Part shown: positions 45,245 to 54,083 of the stretch, one piece after another | Layout of the letters: each line of letters starts with the position of its first letter | Numbering within the stretch: position 1 is the first letter of the stretch | DNA from: an uncultured Alphaproteobacteria bacterium | Lineage (GTDB): Bacteria > Pseudomonadota > Alphaproteobacteria > Micropepsales > Micropepsaceae | Direction: 5' to 3' | DNA length: 64,000 nucleotides | Assembly (NCBI GenBank): GCA_902826695.1 | Contig: CADEFU010000010.1 | Coordinates: 1 to 64,000, forward strand | Made by a program: the position numbers and the translations under genes | The notes under the pieces: model-generated | The model's database searches: none | What the model saw: only the letters and a program-made list of their open reading frames with translations | What the model was told of the DNA's origin: nothing

Positions 45245-45869
45245 AGAGCTGACGAAGAGCGTCCCAAATTTTGGCTTCGCCAATTTCTTGACCGCTCTTT
45301 ACGATGATCCTTTGCGGCCGGAAACGGCGCGCCGTGGCCGCTGGTTGGTTGCCCTCTCCATAGCAGCATTTCTTGTTTCCGTGTTCGGGGCGAAGTTCAA
45401 AGCGGATTCGGTGGTTCCCGTTGACATCACTCAAAGTGCGGACGCCATTCCGGGAGCAATTGCCTTCGTGGTTCTATTGCTTTGGGTGGAGTTTGCATTA
45501 AGGGCGCTGACCGATCTCCTGCACCAACGAGAAGTAGGCGTCGCCATCGCCAAGTTTCTTGCCGCCGAAAGACTGGATCGACTTCATCGCCGTGCAAAGG
45601 AGATCGATGCGGAGGAACCCGACTCCAATCAAGATTATGATGGCGAACCTGACCCCTGGTGGGCTGACTATCTGAGCGCGGACGCCGAAGCGCGGCGGAA
45701 GTTCGCAAGGATGGACGAGACGCTGGGTGAACGTGTTTTGCCGCGCTGGACTAAACTCGCGCGGGTCTCTCTCGAAGTCGCAACGCCGCTAGTGCTTGGG
45801 GCCCTAACGCTTTGGGTGTCAGCCCCTGCGCTTTCAGCGTTCGCAAGCAGAATTGCACTGGCAATGTAA
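45237..45869 (+). CDS. unknown three-helix membrane protein
   Basis: A 210-residue protein with membrane segments at about res 36-52 (WLVALSIAAFLVSVFG), 73-90 (IPGAIAFVVLLLWVEFAL) and 180-205 (EVATPLVLGALTLWVSAPAL). Between the second and third helix is a charged cytoplasmic-type loop (RLDRLHRRAKEIDAEEPDSN; EPDPWWADYLSADAEARRKF). I recognise no family. It is the last gene of the island before attR and may be cargo. Confidence 0.55.
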   Translation: MSKELTKSVPNFGFANFLTALYDDPLRPETARRGRWLVALSIAAFLVSVFGAKFKADSVVPVDITQSADAIPGAIAFVVLLLWVEFALRALTDLLHQREVGVAIAKFLAAERLDRLHRRAKEIDAEEPDSNQDYDGEPDPWWADYLSADAEARRKFARMDETLGERVLPRWTKLARVSLEVATPLVLGALTLWVSAPALSAFASRIALAM

Positions 45870-45922
45870 GCAGGAAGGTTCGTCTTCGTCGGCCCCGTTG
45901 TACCGAGCCGGAGAGCATCACC

Positions 45923-45944
45923 GTGCTTCCCCGGTGCTTCCCGG
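45923..45944. promoter_or_regulatory. right arm: tandem GTGCTTCCC repeats
   Basis: GTGCTTCCCCG-GTGCTTCCCGG, a tandem 11-bp repeat in the same orientation as the pair before the integrase gene (27726-27747), 55 bases from attR. The match at both ends suggests integrase arm-type sites. Confidence 0.55.
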
Positions 45945-45999
45945 AAAATCTATTGCGAGCGTTTCGCAACTTTAACTTCAACTAATCTATTGAAATCAC

Positions 46000-46057
46000 T
46001 GGTGCCCCTGGCCGGAATCGAACCAGCACGTTGTCACCAACAACAGATTTTGAGTCT
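46000..46057. repeat. right attachment site (within tRNA-Leu)
   Basis: The second copy of the perfect 58-bp direct repeat. Here it is part of an intact tRNA-Leu gene, covering the 3' end from CCA to the anticodon loop. Recombination between the two copies would excise an 18,448-bp circle and leave the tRNA intact. Confidence 0.92.
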
Positions 46058-46086
46058 GCCGCGTCTACCAGTTCCGCCACAGGGGC
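46000..46086 (-). tRNA. tRNA-Leu (CAA)
   Basis: On the minus strand the acceptor stem GCCCCTG / CAGGGGC is followed by A and an encoded CCA. The anticodon stem GCAGA / TCTGT encloses loop CTCAAAA with anticodon CAA. A long variable arm (class II, TTGGTGACAAC) and T-loop GGTTCGATTCC are present, as expected for leucine. It reads UUG codons. It is the integration target of the island. Confidence 0.96.
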
Positions 46087-46256
46087 ACGCCCACGCCGGC
46101 TTCATAAACACGGGCCGGTAGTCCCGCCGCGGCGCAAGGGGGCGCATATTAGGGACGGTAAGCGTCCCGTCAACCGCGCTGTTGCACGGAATTTTGTACG
46201 CTATGCCGCATTGGCGCGGGGTGCACCGGGGCGGTTTGAGCGCTAGATTCACTGTT

Positions 46257-46787
46257 ATGAACGTCGCCATGCTTTCGTCTCGCTTGCAGCAGGGAGCCAC
46301 CCATCCCGTGGGGCCGGGCTTGGCGCTTGCGATGCTCGGGTTTGCCCTGCTCGCGGGAGCGTATGCCTTCGAGTATTTGGGCGGGCTGAAGCCCTGCCCG
46401 CTTTGCCTTGAGCAGCGCGTGCCATGGTTTGTTCTGATTGCGCTTGGTGGCGCGATCTACGGCACCGGCACGGCGAAGGCGCCGAAGACGGCAATGATGG
46501 CCCTTTATGTGGCAGCTTTAGGCGTTGCGTTGTGGAGTGCCTATCTTGGCGGCTTTCACGTCGGTGTCGAATACAAATGGTGGCTGGGGCCACAGGCTTG
46601 CTCGGGCGGTCTGGCAACCGAGGGGCCATTGTTGGGCGGAATTTCGGCCTCTGACATCGTGCGGTGCGATGAGATCCCCTGGTCGATTCTTGGCGTGTCG
46701 CTCGCTGGATTCAATTTCTTGTTCTCGTTGGTTGCAATAGGGCTCGCGGCTCTCGGTCTGAAGACCGCCATTCGGGAGTCGAGATGA
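46257..46787 (+). CDS. dsbB: disulfide bond formation protein B family
   Basis: A 176-residue inner-membrane protein with four helices (GLALAMLGFALLAGAYAFEY; VPWFVLIALGGAIYG; MMALYVAALGVALWSAYLGG; LGVSLAGFNFLFSLVAIGLA). Its two cysteine pairs are those of DsbB: CPLC in the first periplasmic loop (KPCPLCLEQR) and QACSGG plus VRCDE in the second. DsbB reoxidises DsbA and passes electrons to ubiquinone. It overlaps coq7, a ubiquinone biosynthesis gene, by four bases (ATGA). Start 46257 is chosen from the length of the first helix. Confidence 0.88.
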   Translation: MNVAMLSSRLQQGATHPVGPGLALAMLGFALLAGAYAFEYLGGLKPCPLCLEQRVPWFVLIALGGAIYGTGTAKAPKTAMMALYVAALGVALWSAYLGGFHVGVEYKWWLGPQACSGGLATEGPLLGGISASDIVRCDEIPWSILGVSLAGFNFLFSLVAIGLAALGLKTAIRESR

Positions 46788-47350
46788 GCGTCACGATCAA
46801 AGCGGCCCCGCGCCTACCCGGCTTCAACGCGACCGACAAGGACGTCGAGCGCATGATCCGTGTCGATCATGCTGGCGAGTATGGCGCGGTGCAAATCTAT
46901 CGCGGGCAGCTTGCGATCTTGGGCCATACGGCGACGGGCGAGACCATCAAGCATATGCAGCGCCAAGAAGAGGAGCATCTTGCGCGATTCGATGAGCTGA
47001 TTGCGGACCATGGCGTGCGGCCCACTGCGTTGGCGCCGGTGTGGAACGTTGCGGGGTATGCACTTGGCGCGGTGACGGCGCTGATGGGCGAGAAGGCCGC
47101 GATGGCGTGCACGGCGGCAGTCGAAGAAGTGATCGACGAGCACTATGCGCGCCAAGCCGCTTCGCTTCAGAAGGACGGCGAGGCGAATGTTGCGCTGAGA
47201 GAAACGATCGAGAAGTTTCGCGAAGACGAGATCGCGCACCGGGCGACAGCGATCGAACATGGCGCGGAAGAAGCGCCGGGCTATCGCGTGCTCAGCGAGG
47301 CGATCAAGGCAGGCTGCCGGCTTGCGATCAAGCTTTCGGAGCGGATTTGA
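46784..47350 (+). CDS. coq7: Coq7-type demethoxyubiquinone hydroxylase
   Basis: A 188-residue di-iron monooxygenase that adds the last hydroxyl in ubiquinone synthesis. The Glu/His iron ligands are seen in RVDHAGEYGAVQIYRGQL, QRQEEEHLARFDEL, AVEEVIDEHYARQ and FREDEIAHRATAIEHG. Length and end (GCRLAIKLSERI) are normal for bacterial Coq7. It is coupled to dsbB upstream (ATGA) and to the acetyltransferase downstream (TGATG). Confidence 0.95.
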   Translation: MSVTIKAAPRLPGFNATDKDVERMIRVDHAGEYGAVQIYRGQLAILGHTATGETIKHMQRQEEEHLARFDELIADHGVRPTALAPVWNVAGYALGAVTALMGEKAAMACTAAVEEVIDEHYARQAASLQKDGEANVALRETIEKFREDEIAHRATAIEHGAEEAPGYRVLSEAIKAGCRLAIKLSERI

Positions 47351-48000
47351 TGGCGCTGGACGATGCTGCGTTCGAGCGCCGGCGGCTTGCCGGTAGCCCG
47401 AAGCGGGCGGGCGAGGCAGACCGCGAGCGCGTGATCGATTGCTTGAGCGCTGCTTTCGCCGACGATCCGGTGATGTCGTGGATTGGGCGGCGCGACGCGA
47501 AGCGCGACGCCGGGCGACGCGCAATGTTCACGTTCCTCGTCGGCACGCTTGGGATTCCGGGGCAGGAGCTTTGGACGAGTGAGGACTATTCCGCGGCCGC
47601 GCTGTGGGTGCCGCCCGAGCGGGCGGACCTGAAGCTGCCGTGGTGGCGGGAACTCGCACTCTTTCCGACAATATTGAAGTTCACGCGGTTCGACGGGCTC
47701 GCGCGCGTGGACGCGTTTCGTAAAGCCGCCGACGCGCATCATCCGAAGGACCGGCCGCATTTCTATCTGATGACGATCGGCGTCGATCCGAAGTTTCAGG
47801 GACAAGGGCTGGGCTCGGCGCTGCTGGAGGCGACCCTCGCCAAGATCGACGCCAAGGGGTTGCCGGCCTATCTCGAATCCTCAAGCCCGAAGAACGTGCC
47901 GCTCTATCGGCGGTATGGGTTCGAGGTGACGAAGGAGTTTCGTCCTGCGCCCGACGCGCCACCGCTGTGGGGCATGTGGCGCGAGGCGAAGGCGAGGTGA
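47350..48000 (+). CDS. GNAT-family acetyltransferase
   Basis: A 216-residue protein. The acetyl-CoA binding motif is LMTIGVDPKFQGQGLGSALL (R/QxxGxG/A) and is followed by PAYLESSSPKNVPLYRRYGF (motif B). The N-terminal half starts RVIDCLSAAFADDPVMSWIG, seen in several GNATs of this type. The substrate is unknown. The start overlaps the coq7 stop. A longer frame upstream (from 47041) is the shadow of coq7. Confidence 0.85.
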   Translation: MALDDAAFERRRLAGSPKRAGEADRERVIDCLSAAFADDPVMSWIGRRDAKRDAGRRAMFTFLVGTLGIPGQELWTSEDYSAAALWVPPERADLKLPWWRELALFPTILKFTRFDGLARVDAFRKAADAHHPKDRPHFYLMTIGVDPKFQGQGLGSALLEATLAKIDAKGLPAYLESSSPKNVPLYRRYGFEVTKEFRPAPDAPPLWGMWREAKAR

Positions 48001-48035
48001 TTGGGGCTGGGTCCAAACCCAACCCGCAATCCCAA

Positions 48036-48608
48036 TCACGGCTCCAGTTCGCTGTCCCAGTACAAGTAGTCCTGCCACGATTGGTGCAGGTAGTTTGGCG
48101 GGAACAAGCGGCCATTCGTGTGGAGCTGCGTTACCGTGGGCCGATGCGGCCGCTGGTGCGGATGCATACCGGCTTGTGCCGGCATCTTGCCGCCTTTGAA
48201 CAGGTTGCACGGGGCGCAGGCGGTCACGACGTTTTCCCACGTCGTCCGGCCGCCGCGCGAGCGGGGAATGACGTGGTCGAACGTGAGGTCGTTCGCGGTG
48301 TGCTGCACGGCGCAGTACTGGCAGTGGAAGCGGTCGCGCAAGAACACGTTGAAGCGCGTGAACGCCGGGTAGCGGGCGGGCTTCACATAAGTCTTGAGCG
48401 AGACGACAGAGGGCAGGCGCATCGCGTGCGTCGGCGAGTGGATCACGCGGTCGTATTCCTCAACGATGTGCACGCGTTCGAGGAAGACGGCCTTGATCGT
48501 GTCCTGCCAGGACCACAGCGATAAGGGGAAATAGGAAAGCGGCCGATAGTCCGCGTTCAATACCAACGCGGGGTATGCTTCCGGCGCGCGCTCTGAGGCG
48601 GCTAACAC
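48036..48608 (-). CDS. HNH endonuclease
   Basis: A 190-residue protein. The C-terminal HNH motif has FHCQYCAVQHTANDLTFDHV (first Cys pair and the catalytic His), IPRSRGGRTTWENVVTAC and the second Cys pair ACAPCNLFKGGK. The N-terminal part ALVLNADYRPLSYFPLSLWS and HAMRLPSVVSLKTYVKPARY is typical of a very common chromosomal HNH family in Alphaproteobacteria. Its cellular job is not established. Confidence 0.9.
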   Translation of the reverse strand: MLAASERAPEAYPALVLNADYRPLSYFPLSLWSWQDTIKAVFLERVHIVEEYDRVIHSPTHAMRLPSVVSLKTYVKPARYPAFTRFNVFLRDRFHCQYCAVQHTANDLTFDHVIPRSRGGRTTWENVVTACAPCNLFKGGKMPAQAGMHPHQRPHRPTVTQLHTNGRLFPPNYLHQSWQDYLYWDSELEP

Positions 48609-48751
48609 GATACTGACCTCCTACATGCGCGGTGCCTGAAGACTTGGTCCTTTCCGCTTCGATTCGATGCACGCAAGTGTGCACCGGCGCTGTGACAGCC
48701 TAATGTAAGCGCGCGCGACGGTGCAACAAGGGCCACAAAATCGGCGGAAAT

Positions 48752-49465
48752 TCAGCTTGCTGTCGCGAGTTCCGGCCAGGCGCACGGTGCATTTTTCGCC
48801 TCCACGGCGCATCTGCCGGCAAAGGCATCAACCAAGAACTGGCCTGCCAGGTCGAGTGAGTCGGGGCCGATGCCGTGACCGATACCGCGCGAAACGTGCC
48901 AGCGCGTGGCAACGCCCGCCGCTGCCAAACCGTTAGCCGCGGCGAACATGGCTTGCACCGGAATCATGTCGTCCGCATCGCCATGGGTCAGGAGTACCGG
49001 CGGGCGCCCTTGGATTTCGGCTGGAAGGTTCTCAGCGCCGGGAAGCGCGCCGGAGAAGCCGACGATCGCGGCGGGCGGCGTTTGGCGCCGAAGTCCAACG
49101 TGTAGCGACATCATCGTGCCTTGGCTGAAACCGACGAGGGCGAGGCGCGAACCGTCGAGACCCTGGCGCGCGAGTTCGCTGTCGATGAAAGCATTGAGTG
49201 TGGGAGCCGCGCGTTCGACGCCGCGTGTCATCTCTTCGGGCTGCATACGCGTGATCGGAAACCACTGATAGCCCATCGGGGACATCGCACAGCGTTCCGG
49301 CGCGTGCGGCGAGACGAAGGCTGCTGTCGGCATGAGGCGTTGCCAGTGGCGGCCGAGGTCGATCAGGTCGTTCCCGTCGGCGCCGTAGCCGTGACAGAAC
49401 ACGACGAGGCGGTCGGCTTTGCCGCTTGCCGCGGGGAGGCGGGGGCCGTTCAGCTGTAAGTTCAT
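48752..49465 (-). CDS. phospholipase/carboxylesterase family hydrolase
   Basis: A 237-residue alpha/beta hydrolase of the carboxylesterase/thioesterase group (PF02230). It has FCHGYGADGNDLIDLG at the oxyanion hole, the nucleophile elbow VGFSQGTMMSLHVG, the acid HGDADDMIPV and the catalytic His in GIGHGIGPDSL. It is cytoplasmic (no signal peptide). The substrate (short acyl ester or lysophospholipid) is uncertain. It stands alone on the minus strand, divergent from gluQ. Confidence 0.88.
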   Translation of the reverse strand: MNLQLNGPRLPAASGKADRLVVFCHGYGADGNDLIDLGRHWQRLMPTAAFVSPHAPERCAMSPMGYQWFPITRMQPEEMTRGVERAAPTLNAFIDSELARQGLDGSRLALVGFSQGTMMSLHVGLRRQTPPAAIVGFSGALPGAENLPAEIQGRPPVLLTHGDADDMIPVQAMFAAANGLAAAGVATRWHVSRGIGHGIGPDSLDLAGQFLVDAFAGRCAVEAKNAPCAWPELATAS

Positions 49466-49511
49466 GCGTGCACTCTATGCGGGGTCGAGGCGGTTGAGCT
49501 AGAGGTTGGTT

Positions 49512-50381
49512 ATGGCTCCTTACGTCACGCGATTTGCGCCCTCGCCCACCGGATATCTGCATTTGGGACACGCGTTTGCGGCGCTTTACGCTGCAGACTT
49601 GGCGGAGCGATCGGGCGGGCGGTTTTTGGTGCGGATCGAGGATACCGATCGCACGCGCGCGCGGGGCGAGTTTGAGGCGGCGATCTTCGAGGACATGGCC
49701 TGGCTTGGGCTTACGTGGGAGGAGCCTGTGCGGCGGCAGTCGGCGCACTTCGACGACTATGCCCGCGCCCTCGAGACTTTGAGGGGGTTCGGGTGTGCTT
49801 ATCCGTGTTTCTGTACGCGCAAGGAGATCGAGGCGGAGTTTGCCGCGAGCGTGAATGCGCCGCATGGGCCGGATGGGCCGATTTATCCCGGGACTTGCCG
49901 GGGGCTGAGCGATTTGGAGAAGACCGGGCGGATCGAGCGTGGCGATCAGCATGCGTGGCGGCTTGATGTGGCAAAGGCGGTGACGTTGCTGGGCGCGCCG
50001 CTATCGTTCGAGGAGTTGGGCGGTGGGCCGGCTGGCGAGACGGGTGCGATCGCAGTAAACGCCGATCTCTTCGGCGATTTCGTGTTGGCGCGGAAGGATG
50101 CGCCCGCAAGCTATCACCTGTCGGTCGTGGTCGACGATGCCTTACAGGGGGTAACGCTGGTGACGCGCGGGAACGACTTGTTCGCGGCAGCTCATGTGCA
50201 TCGGTTGTTGCAGGCGCTGCTGAAATTGCCCGTGCCGCTCTATTCGCATCACCGATTGATTTTGGATGCGAGCGGGAAGCGCCTTGCAAAGCGGGATCAA
50301 GCGACGACGCTTAGACATTTGCGCGCGGACGGTTGGACGCCCGCGCGCGTTCGCGAGGTTTTGGGGCTCACCAGTCGTTGA
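49512..50381 (+). CDS. gluQ: glutamyl-Q tRNA(Asp) synthetase
   Basis: A 289-residue class I synthetase fragment homologue that glutamylates queuosine-34 of tRNA-Asp. Signatures: FAPSPTGYLHLGHAFAAL (HIGH), LVRIEDTDRTRA, CFCTRKEIEAE with the zinc cysteines and YPGTC, VVDDALQGVTLVTRGNDL, and the KMSKS variant GKRLAKRDQATTL. It lacks the anticodon-binding domain of GluRS, as this paralogue should. ATG 49512 follows AGAGG; TTG 49506 is less likely. It overlaps the convergent vWA-like gene by 14 bases. Confidence 0.93.
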   Translation: MAPYVTRFAPSPTGYLHLGHAFAALYAADLAERSGGRFLVRIEDTDRTRARGEFEAAIFEDMAWLGLTWEEPVRRQSAHFDDYARALETLRGFGCAYPCFCTRKEIEAEFAASVNAPHGPDGPIYPGTCRGLSDLEKTGRIERGDQHAWRLDVAKAVTLLGAPLSFEELGGGPAGETGAIAVNADLFGDFVLARKDAPASYHLSVVVDDALQGVTLVTRGNDLFAAAHVHRLLQALLKLPVPLYSHHRLILDASGKRLAKRDQATTLRHLRADGWTPARVREVLGLTSR

Positions 50382-51081
50382 TGCCGACGAAGCGGCGGAA
50401 GCCCGCCGACTGCGACCAGAACTGCCATTCGCCAACGAGGCGCTCGGTGTCGCCAGGCGAGTTCAGGCCGCGGCCGATGCCTAAGATCATCAGTTCTTCG
50501 CAACCCGGGAACGGTGCCGATTGCGGCGCAGGCAGCGTGGCCGAGCGGCGCGAGAGGTTGGCTACTTGCGAGTCCTCAACGCCGTCGGTCGCCAAGACGA
50601 CGTGCACCGGCATCAAGCGGCAATCGACGCTCTTCGACATGTTCATCAGGAAGGGGACGATGTTCGTCGCGTTCTGCACCTGCACGCGGCCCTCGCGGAC
50701 CATCTTCGGCAACCCGCCGATGACGCCACCGATCAGGCGCGCCATGTCTTCGGCGCGGGCAGTCTTGGGCGCTATCAGGACATCGAGTGTCAGCGCATTG
50801 TTTGCGGCAGAGTTATACGCCCCGAACGAACGCAGGAGGACGCGCGAACGCGGAGGCAAGTTCGCGATCAGCGGCTGAATGCGCTGAGCGACGCGGCCAG
50901 CGAAACCCGCGTCGCGGACGAGCGGGTTCGAGGAGGAGAGATCGATCCCGATCACGATAGTGCGCGGCGGGTTCGCCGGCACCGCGTAGTTGGCTTGCGC
51001 TTGGCCGTGCCAGATGAGCAGGGACAAGCTGCCGACGATCGCAAAGGCTGGCAGCAACAGGAGTGTGCGGAGGATAGCCAT
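50368..51081 (-). CDS. vWA-like periplasmic protein
   Basis: A 237-residue protein with one N-terminal hydrophobic segment (LLLLPAFAIVGSLSLLIWHG). IVIGIDLSSSNPLVRD resembles the DxSxS of a von Willebrand MIDAS; later HVVLATDGVEDSQVANLS supplies the second Asp. The rest is an alpha/beta fold. The end RLVGEWQFWSQSAGFRRFVG is Trp/Phe-rich. Twelve bases separate it from the membrane protein gene upstream, so they are probably co-transcribed and perhaps form one complex. Confidence 0.6.
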   Translation of the reverse strand: MAILRTLLLLPAFAIVGSLSLLIWHGQAQANYAVPANPPRTIVIGIDLSSSNPLVRDAGFAGRVAQRIQPLIANLPPRSRVLLRSFGAYNSAANNALTLDVLIAPKTARAEDMARLIGGVIGGLPKMVREGRVQVQNATNIVPFLMNMSKSVDCRLMPVHVVLATDGVEDSQVANLSRRSATLPAPQSAPFPGCEELMILGIGRGLNSPGDTERLVGEWQFWSQSAGFRRFVGINDW

Positions 51082-51093
51082 TTTTTCTTCTTC

Positions 51094-52152
51094 CTATGCT
51101 GAGGCCGAGGCCACTTTGCGCGGGCGGTGCTCGTCCAGGCTTTCGACGTTGTCGCTGGGCGAGTTGTTGAAGGAGAACGTCAGGCTGACTTCGTCGGCCG
51201 CGTCGTTCGCCTTCCTCAAGAGGTAACCGCGGCGCGAGCTGCCGTAGCGGCCGGCGACGACGCCTTCCGTGTAGTGGGTGATGAACTCAGCAAGCTTTGC
51301 TTGCTTGAAATCGTCCGCGTCGGCGCGCAGGTGCTGAAGGTCGAGTTGCGCTTGGCGCAAGTCGTCGCGCACGCGGTTGCCGCGGACGGCTTCCGAGTGG
51401 TTGTCGTAGAGCGCGCCGCCCGTGATGCCGGTGAATCCACGCATTGCTGAGTGCAGCGCCATGGCGCCGATCGAGGCGACAACGAGGAAGATGGCACCCA
51501 GCGAGAAGAGCCAGATGAATATCTCATACTTCTTCAGCAGCTTGACTTCCGCGGGGACGGATGCCGCGCGCGGCGGCTTTACGCCGAGACCGTTCAAGAA
51601 GCTGTCCACCTGCTTCGCCGAGGCGTTCACATCGAAGCCGAAGACCTTGGCTCCGTCCGGCAGGCTGTTGTTTGCCCACAGCATACCGATGCCGAGGATC
51701 ATGAACGCGGTCACTGCGAAGATCAGCAGCGAGTAGGCAACGCGCCCGCCGTGGCCGATATTCGTGATGAGATAGTGGATTGCCAGCGTCGCGAACATGA
51801 CTTGAAGCGATTTGGCGGCAACGGTGTTCGCCATCGCGGGAGGGACTTCGCCGAACTCGTTCGACAGCGCGCGCGTCCAGAACTCGTGAATGATGTTGTA
51901 GTCCACGTAAAGCGCGAGCAGGAATATGCCGACGCCTAGAAAGACCGCCGACCAGTGGTGGAACGAGGCGCCCGGACCGGAGACACGACGCTTCAGGTTC
52001 TCATAGCGTAAGAGCAAACTGTTTTCGGTGTGCGCGCCGAGCCAATTTCGGAGCAATGTCGTCGTTACTTCGACGCCACGTGAGCCCCAATTGTACGCGC
52101 GGCCCGTTGGACTCTGATTGAGATCGTGTTTTGAAGTCCCCAGCTTTGCCAT
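51094..52152 (-). CDS. unknown polytopic membrane protein
   Basis: A 352-residue protein. About four membrane helices: AVFLGVGIFLLALYVDYNII, SLQVMFATLAIHYLI, YSLLIFAVTAFMILGIGMLW and, after a soluble loop, IFIWLFSLGAIFLVVASIGA. The C-terminal ~110 residues are soluble and helical (LRQAQLDLQHLRADADDFKQ, LLRKANDAADEVSLTFSFNN). The ATG at 52152 is chosen since GGGAGAGG precedes it. It is the first gene of a two-gene unit with the vWA-like protein. No known family recognised. Confidence 0.65.
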   Translation of the reverse strand: MAKLGTSKHDLNQSPTGRAYNWGSRGVEVTTTLLRNWLGAHTENSLLLRYENLKRRVSGPGASFHHWSAVFLGVGIFLLALYVDYNIIHEFWTRALSNEFGEVPPAMANTVAAKSLQVMFATLAIHYLITNIGHGGRVAYSLLIFAVTAFMILGIGMLWANNSLPDGAKVFGFDVNASAKQVDSFLNGLGVKPPRAASVPAEVKLLKKYEIFIWLFSLGAIFLVVASIGAMALHSAMRGFTGITGGALYDNHSEAVRGNRVRDDLRQAQLDLQHLRADADDFKQAKLAEFITHYTEGVVAGRYGSSRRGYLLRKANDAADEVSLTFSFNNSPSDNVESLDEHRPRKVASASA

Positions 52153-52538
52153 AGGCGCCTCTCCCGTCGCGGCGTGAAATTCTCGTGTGCATCGCCGCTC
52201 TCGCGCCGATGACAAATTCTTCATTGAAGCAGGAATCAGGCAGAATAAGGGCAACATGGTTTATGCCCGCGACGCAGGTCGGATTTGTCAGGGGGTGATG
52301 CACGAGGTGCGCTGTCGCGTTTCGCGTCTCGTCGATGCGCGGGCCCTCGCAGCTCAACGACGATGAGTGTTTTGCTTATCAATTTGCCGAATGAGGCACA
52401 TCGCACTTCTTCATCGCCACGATCAGCACGCAATCAGACGCGATGGACACGCGGCGCAATTGTGATCAAATTGCGGCAACATCGTGACGATGATTTGGCC
52501 GCATCGGGGGACCCCGATGACGTTAGGGGAGAGACTGA
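52153..52538. other. divergent intergenic region
   Basis: About 386 bases between the membrane-protein gene and the AbgT gene. Short frames only. Close to the AbgT start is TTAGGGGAGAG, a good ribosome site. No clear palindromic operator seen. Confidence 0.4.
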
Positions 52539-54083
52539 ATGAGCAATGCGGCGGAAGTAGGACCGAGCAGACTGTTGCGGACGCTGAACGCGATCGAACG
52601 CGTCGGCAACAAGCTTCCCGATCCGGTGTCGCTGTTCATAATCTCGATTCTCATCGTGATGGTGTTGTCGGCGCTGATCGCGGGCTCGACGGCGGTCAAC
52701 CCTGCAACCGGCGCTGAGGTCACCGCCATCAGTCTGTTCGATGCGGCGCAGATCCGCAGATTGTTTGTCGAACTGCCGCAGACGCTCACGAGTTTTCCAC
52801 CACTTGGTATCGTGCTCGTGGTGATCATCGGGTCAGGGCTCGCGGAGCGGGCGGGGTTCTTCGCCGCCGCGCTCAAGGGCCTCGTGCGCGCGGTGCCGAA
52901 GCCGTTGATGACACTGACCATCGTGTTCGCGGGCGTGCAGGCCAATATCGCCTCGGATGCGGGGTATGTCGTGCTGATCCCCTTGGCGGCGGTGGTGTTC
53001 GCCTCGGCGGGACGGCATCCGGTGGCGGGCTTGTCGGCCGCTTTCGCGGGTGTTGCCGGCGGATTTGCGGCCAATTTCGCCATCACGCCGGGCGACGGGA
53101 TTCTCTCGGGCATGACACAGGCGGCGGCCGCGCTGATCGACAAGGACTACAAGGTCGAAATCACGGCGAACTGGTATTTCCTGTCGGCGCTTGTGCCGAT
53201 GTACACGATCGTCGGCACGCTGGTGTGCGAGCGGATCGTCGAGCCGCGTCTGAATGCGGGTGTGCCATGGGTCCACATTGCACCGCCGCCGCCCGACAAA
53301 GATCAGGATGCGCGGGAGACGCGCGGGCTTCGCTTTGCCGGGATCGGGTTCTTGCTCGTCGTGGCCTTGGTGGCGTGGCTCGCCTGGGCGCCGGGCGCGC
53401 CGCTGCGCAGCGACGAGGGGTCGTTCGAACCGCTGTTCAAGTCGATGGTCGCGATCATGTTCCTCGTGTTCCTTAGCTGCGGTCTTGGGTACGGCGTCGG
53501 CGCGGGTTCGATCAAGTCGGACAAGGATGCGGTCGCGCTTGCGAGCAAAGGCGTCGGCGAGATCAGCACGTATCTCGTGCTTGTGTTCTTCGCGTCGATC
53601 TTTGTGGCGCTGTTCACGTGGTCGAACATGGGGACGCTGCTTGCGATCTCAGGTGCCGAGACTTTGAAGGGCGCGGGGTTGGACGGTGCCCCGGTGCTGT
53701 TGCTCTTTTCGGTGATCCTGCTTGCGATGATGTGCGATATGCTTATCGGCAGCGCGTCGGCGAAGTGGGCGATCCTGTCGCCGATCTTGGTGCCGATGTT
53801 CATGCTGCTCGGCATCGCGCCGGAGGCGACGCAGGCCGCCTATCGCGTGGGCGATTCCACGACGAACATGATCACGCCGTTCATGAGCTACTTCCCGCTG
53901 ATCCTGGTGATGGCGCGCAAGTACATGCCGGATTACGGGATTGGGTCGATGGTGGCGCTGATGCTGCCCTATACGGTCGCGTTCTTCCTCGCGTCGGGCA
54001 CGTTCTTCGTCTTGTGGTACTCGCTCGGACTGCCGTTCGGGCCGGGGGTGGAGAACGTGTATGTGCCGGGGGTAAGCCGCTAG
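52539..54083 (+). CDS. AbgT-family transporter
   Basis: A 514-residue inner-membrane transporter. N-terminal IERVGNKLPDPVSLFIISIL is the AbgT start signature. FAGVQANIASDAGYVVLIPL, FAGVAGGFAANFAITPGDGI and VGDSTTNMITPFMSYFPLIL contain the conserved Asn/Asp/Gly residues of the two re-entrant hairpins. The E. coli member imports p-aminobenzoyl-glutamate; other members export sulfonamides, so the substrate here is open. Single gene, with a good ribosome site GGGGAGAG. Confidence 0.9.
   Translation: MSNAAEVGPSRLLRTLNAIERVGNKLPDPVSLFIISILIVMVLSALIAGSTAVNPATGAEVTAISLFDAAQIRRLFVELPQTLTSFPPLGIVLVVIIGSGLAERAGFFAAALKGLVRAVPKPLMTLTIVFAGVQANIASDAGYVVLIPLAAVVFASAGRHPVAGLSAAFAGVAGGFAANFAITPGDGILSGMTQAAAALIDKDYKVEITANWYFLSALVPMYTIVGTLVCERIVEPRLNAGVPWVHIAPPPPDKDQDARETRGLRFAGIGFLLVVALVAWLAWAPGAPLRSDEGSFEPLFKSMVAIMFLVFLSCGLGYGVGAGSIKSDKDAVALASKGVGEISTYLVLVFFASIFVALFTWSNMGTLLAISGAETLKGAGLDGAPVLLLFSVILLAMMCDMLIGSASAKWAILSPILVPMFMLLGIAPEATQAAYRVGDSTTNMITPFMSYFPLILVMARKYMPDYGIGSMVALMLPYTVAFFLASGTFFVLWYSLGLPFGPGVENVYVPGVSR

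Larger units (their letters stand above)
27552..46057. mobile_element. genomic island integrated in tRNA-Leu(CAA)
   Basis: A segment of about 18.4 kb bounded by perfect 58-bp direct repeats identical to the 3' part of tRNA-Leu. It carries its own tyrosine recombinase at the left end, an excisionase-like gene, a primase/helicase, a toxin-antitoxin-like pair and a type I restriction-modification operon. No capsid, tail or conjugation genes are visible. It therefore looks like an integrative element of the phage-satellite or mobilisable-island kind and not a full prophage. Confidence 0.9.
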
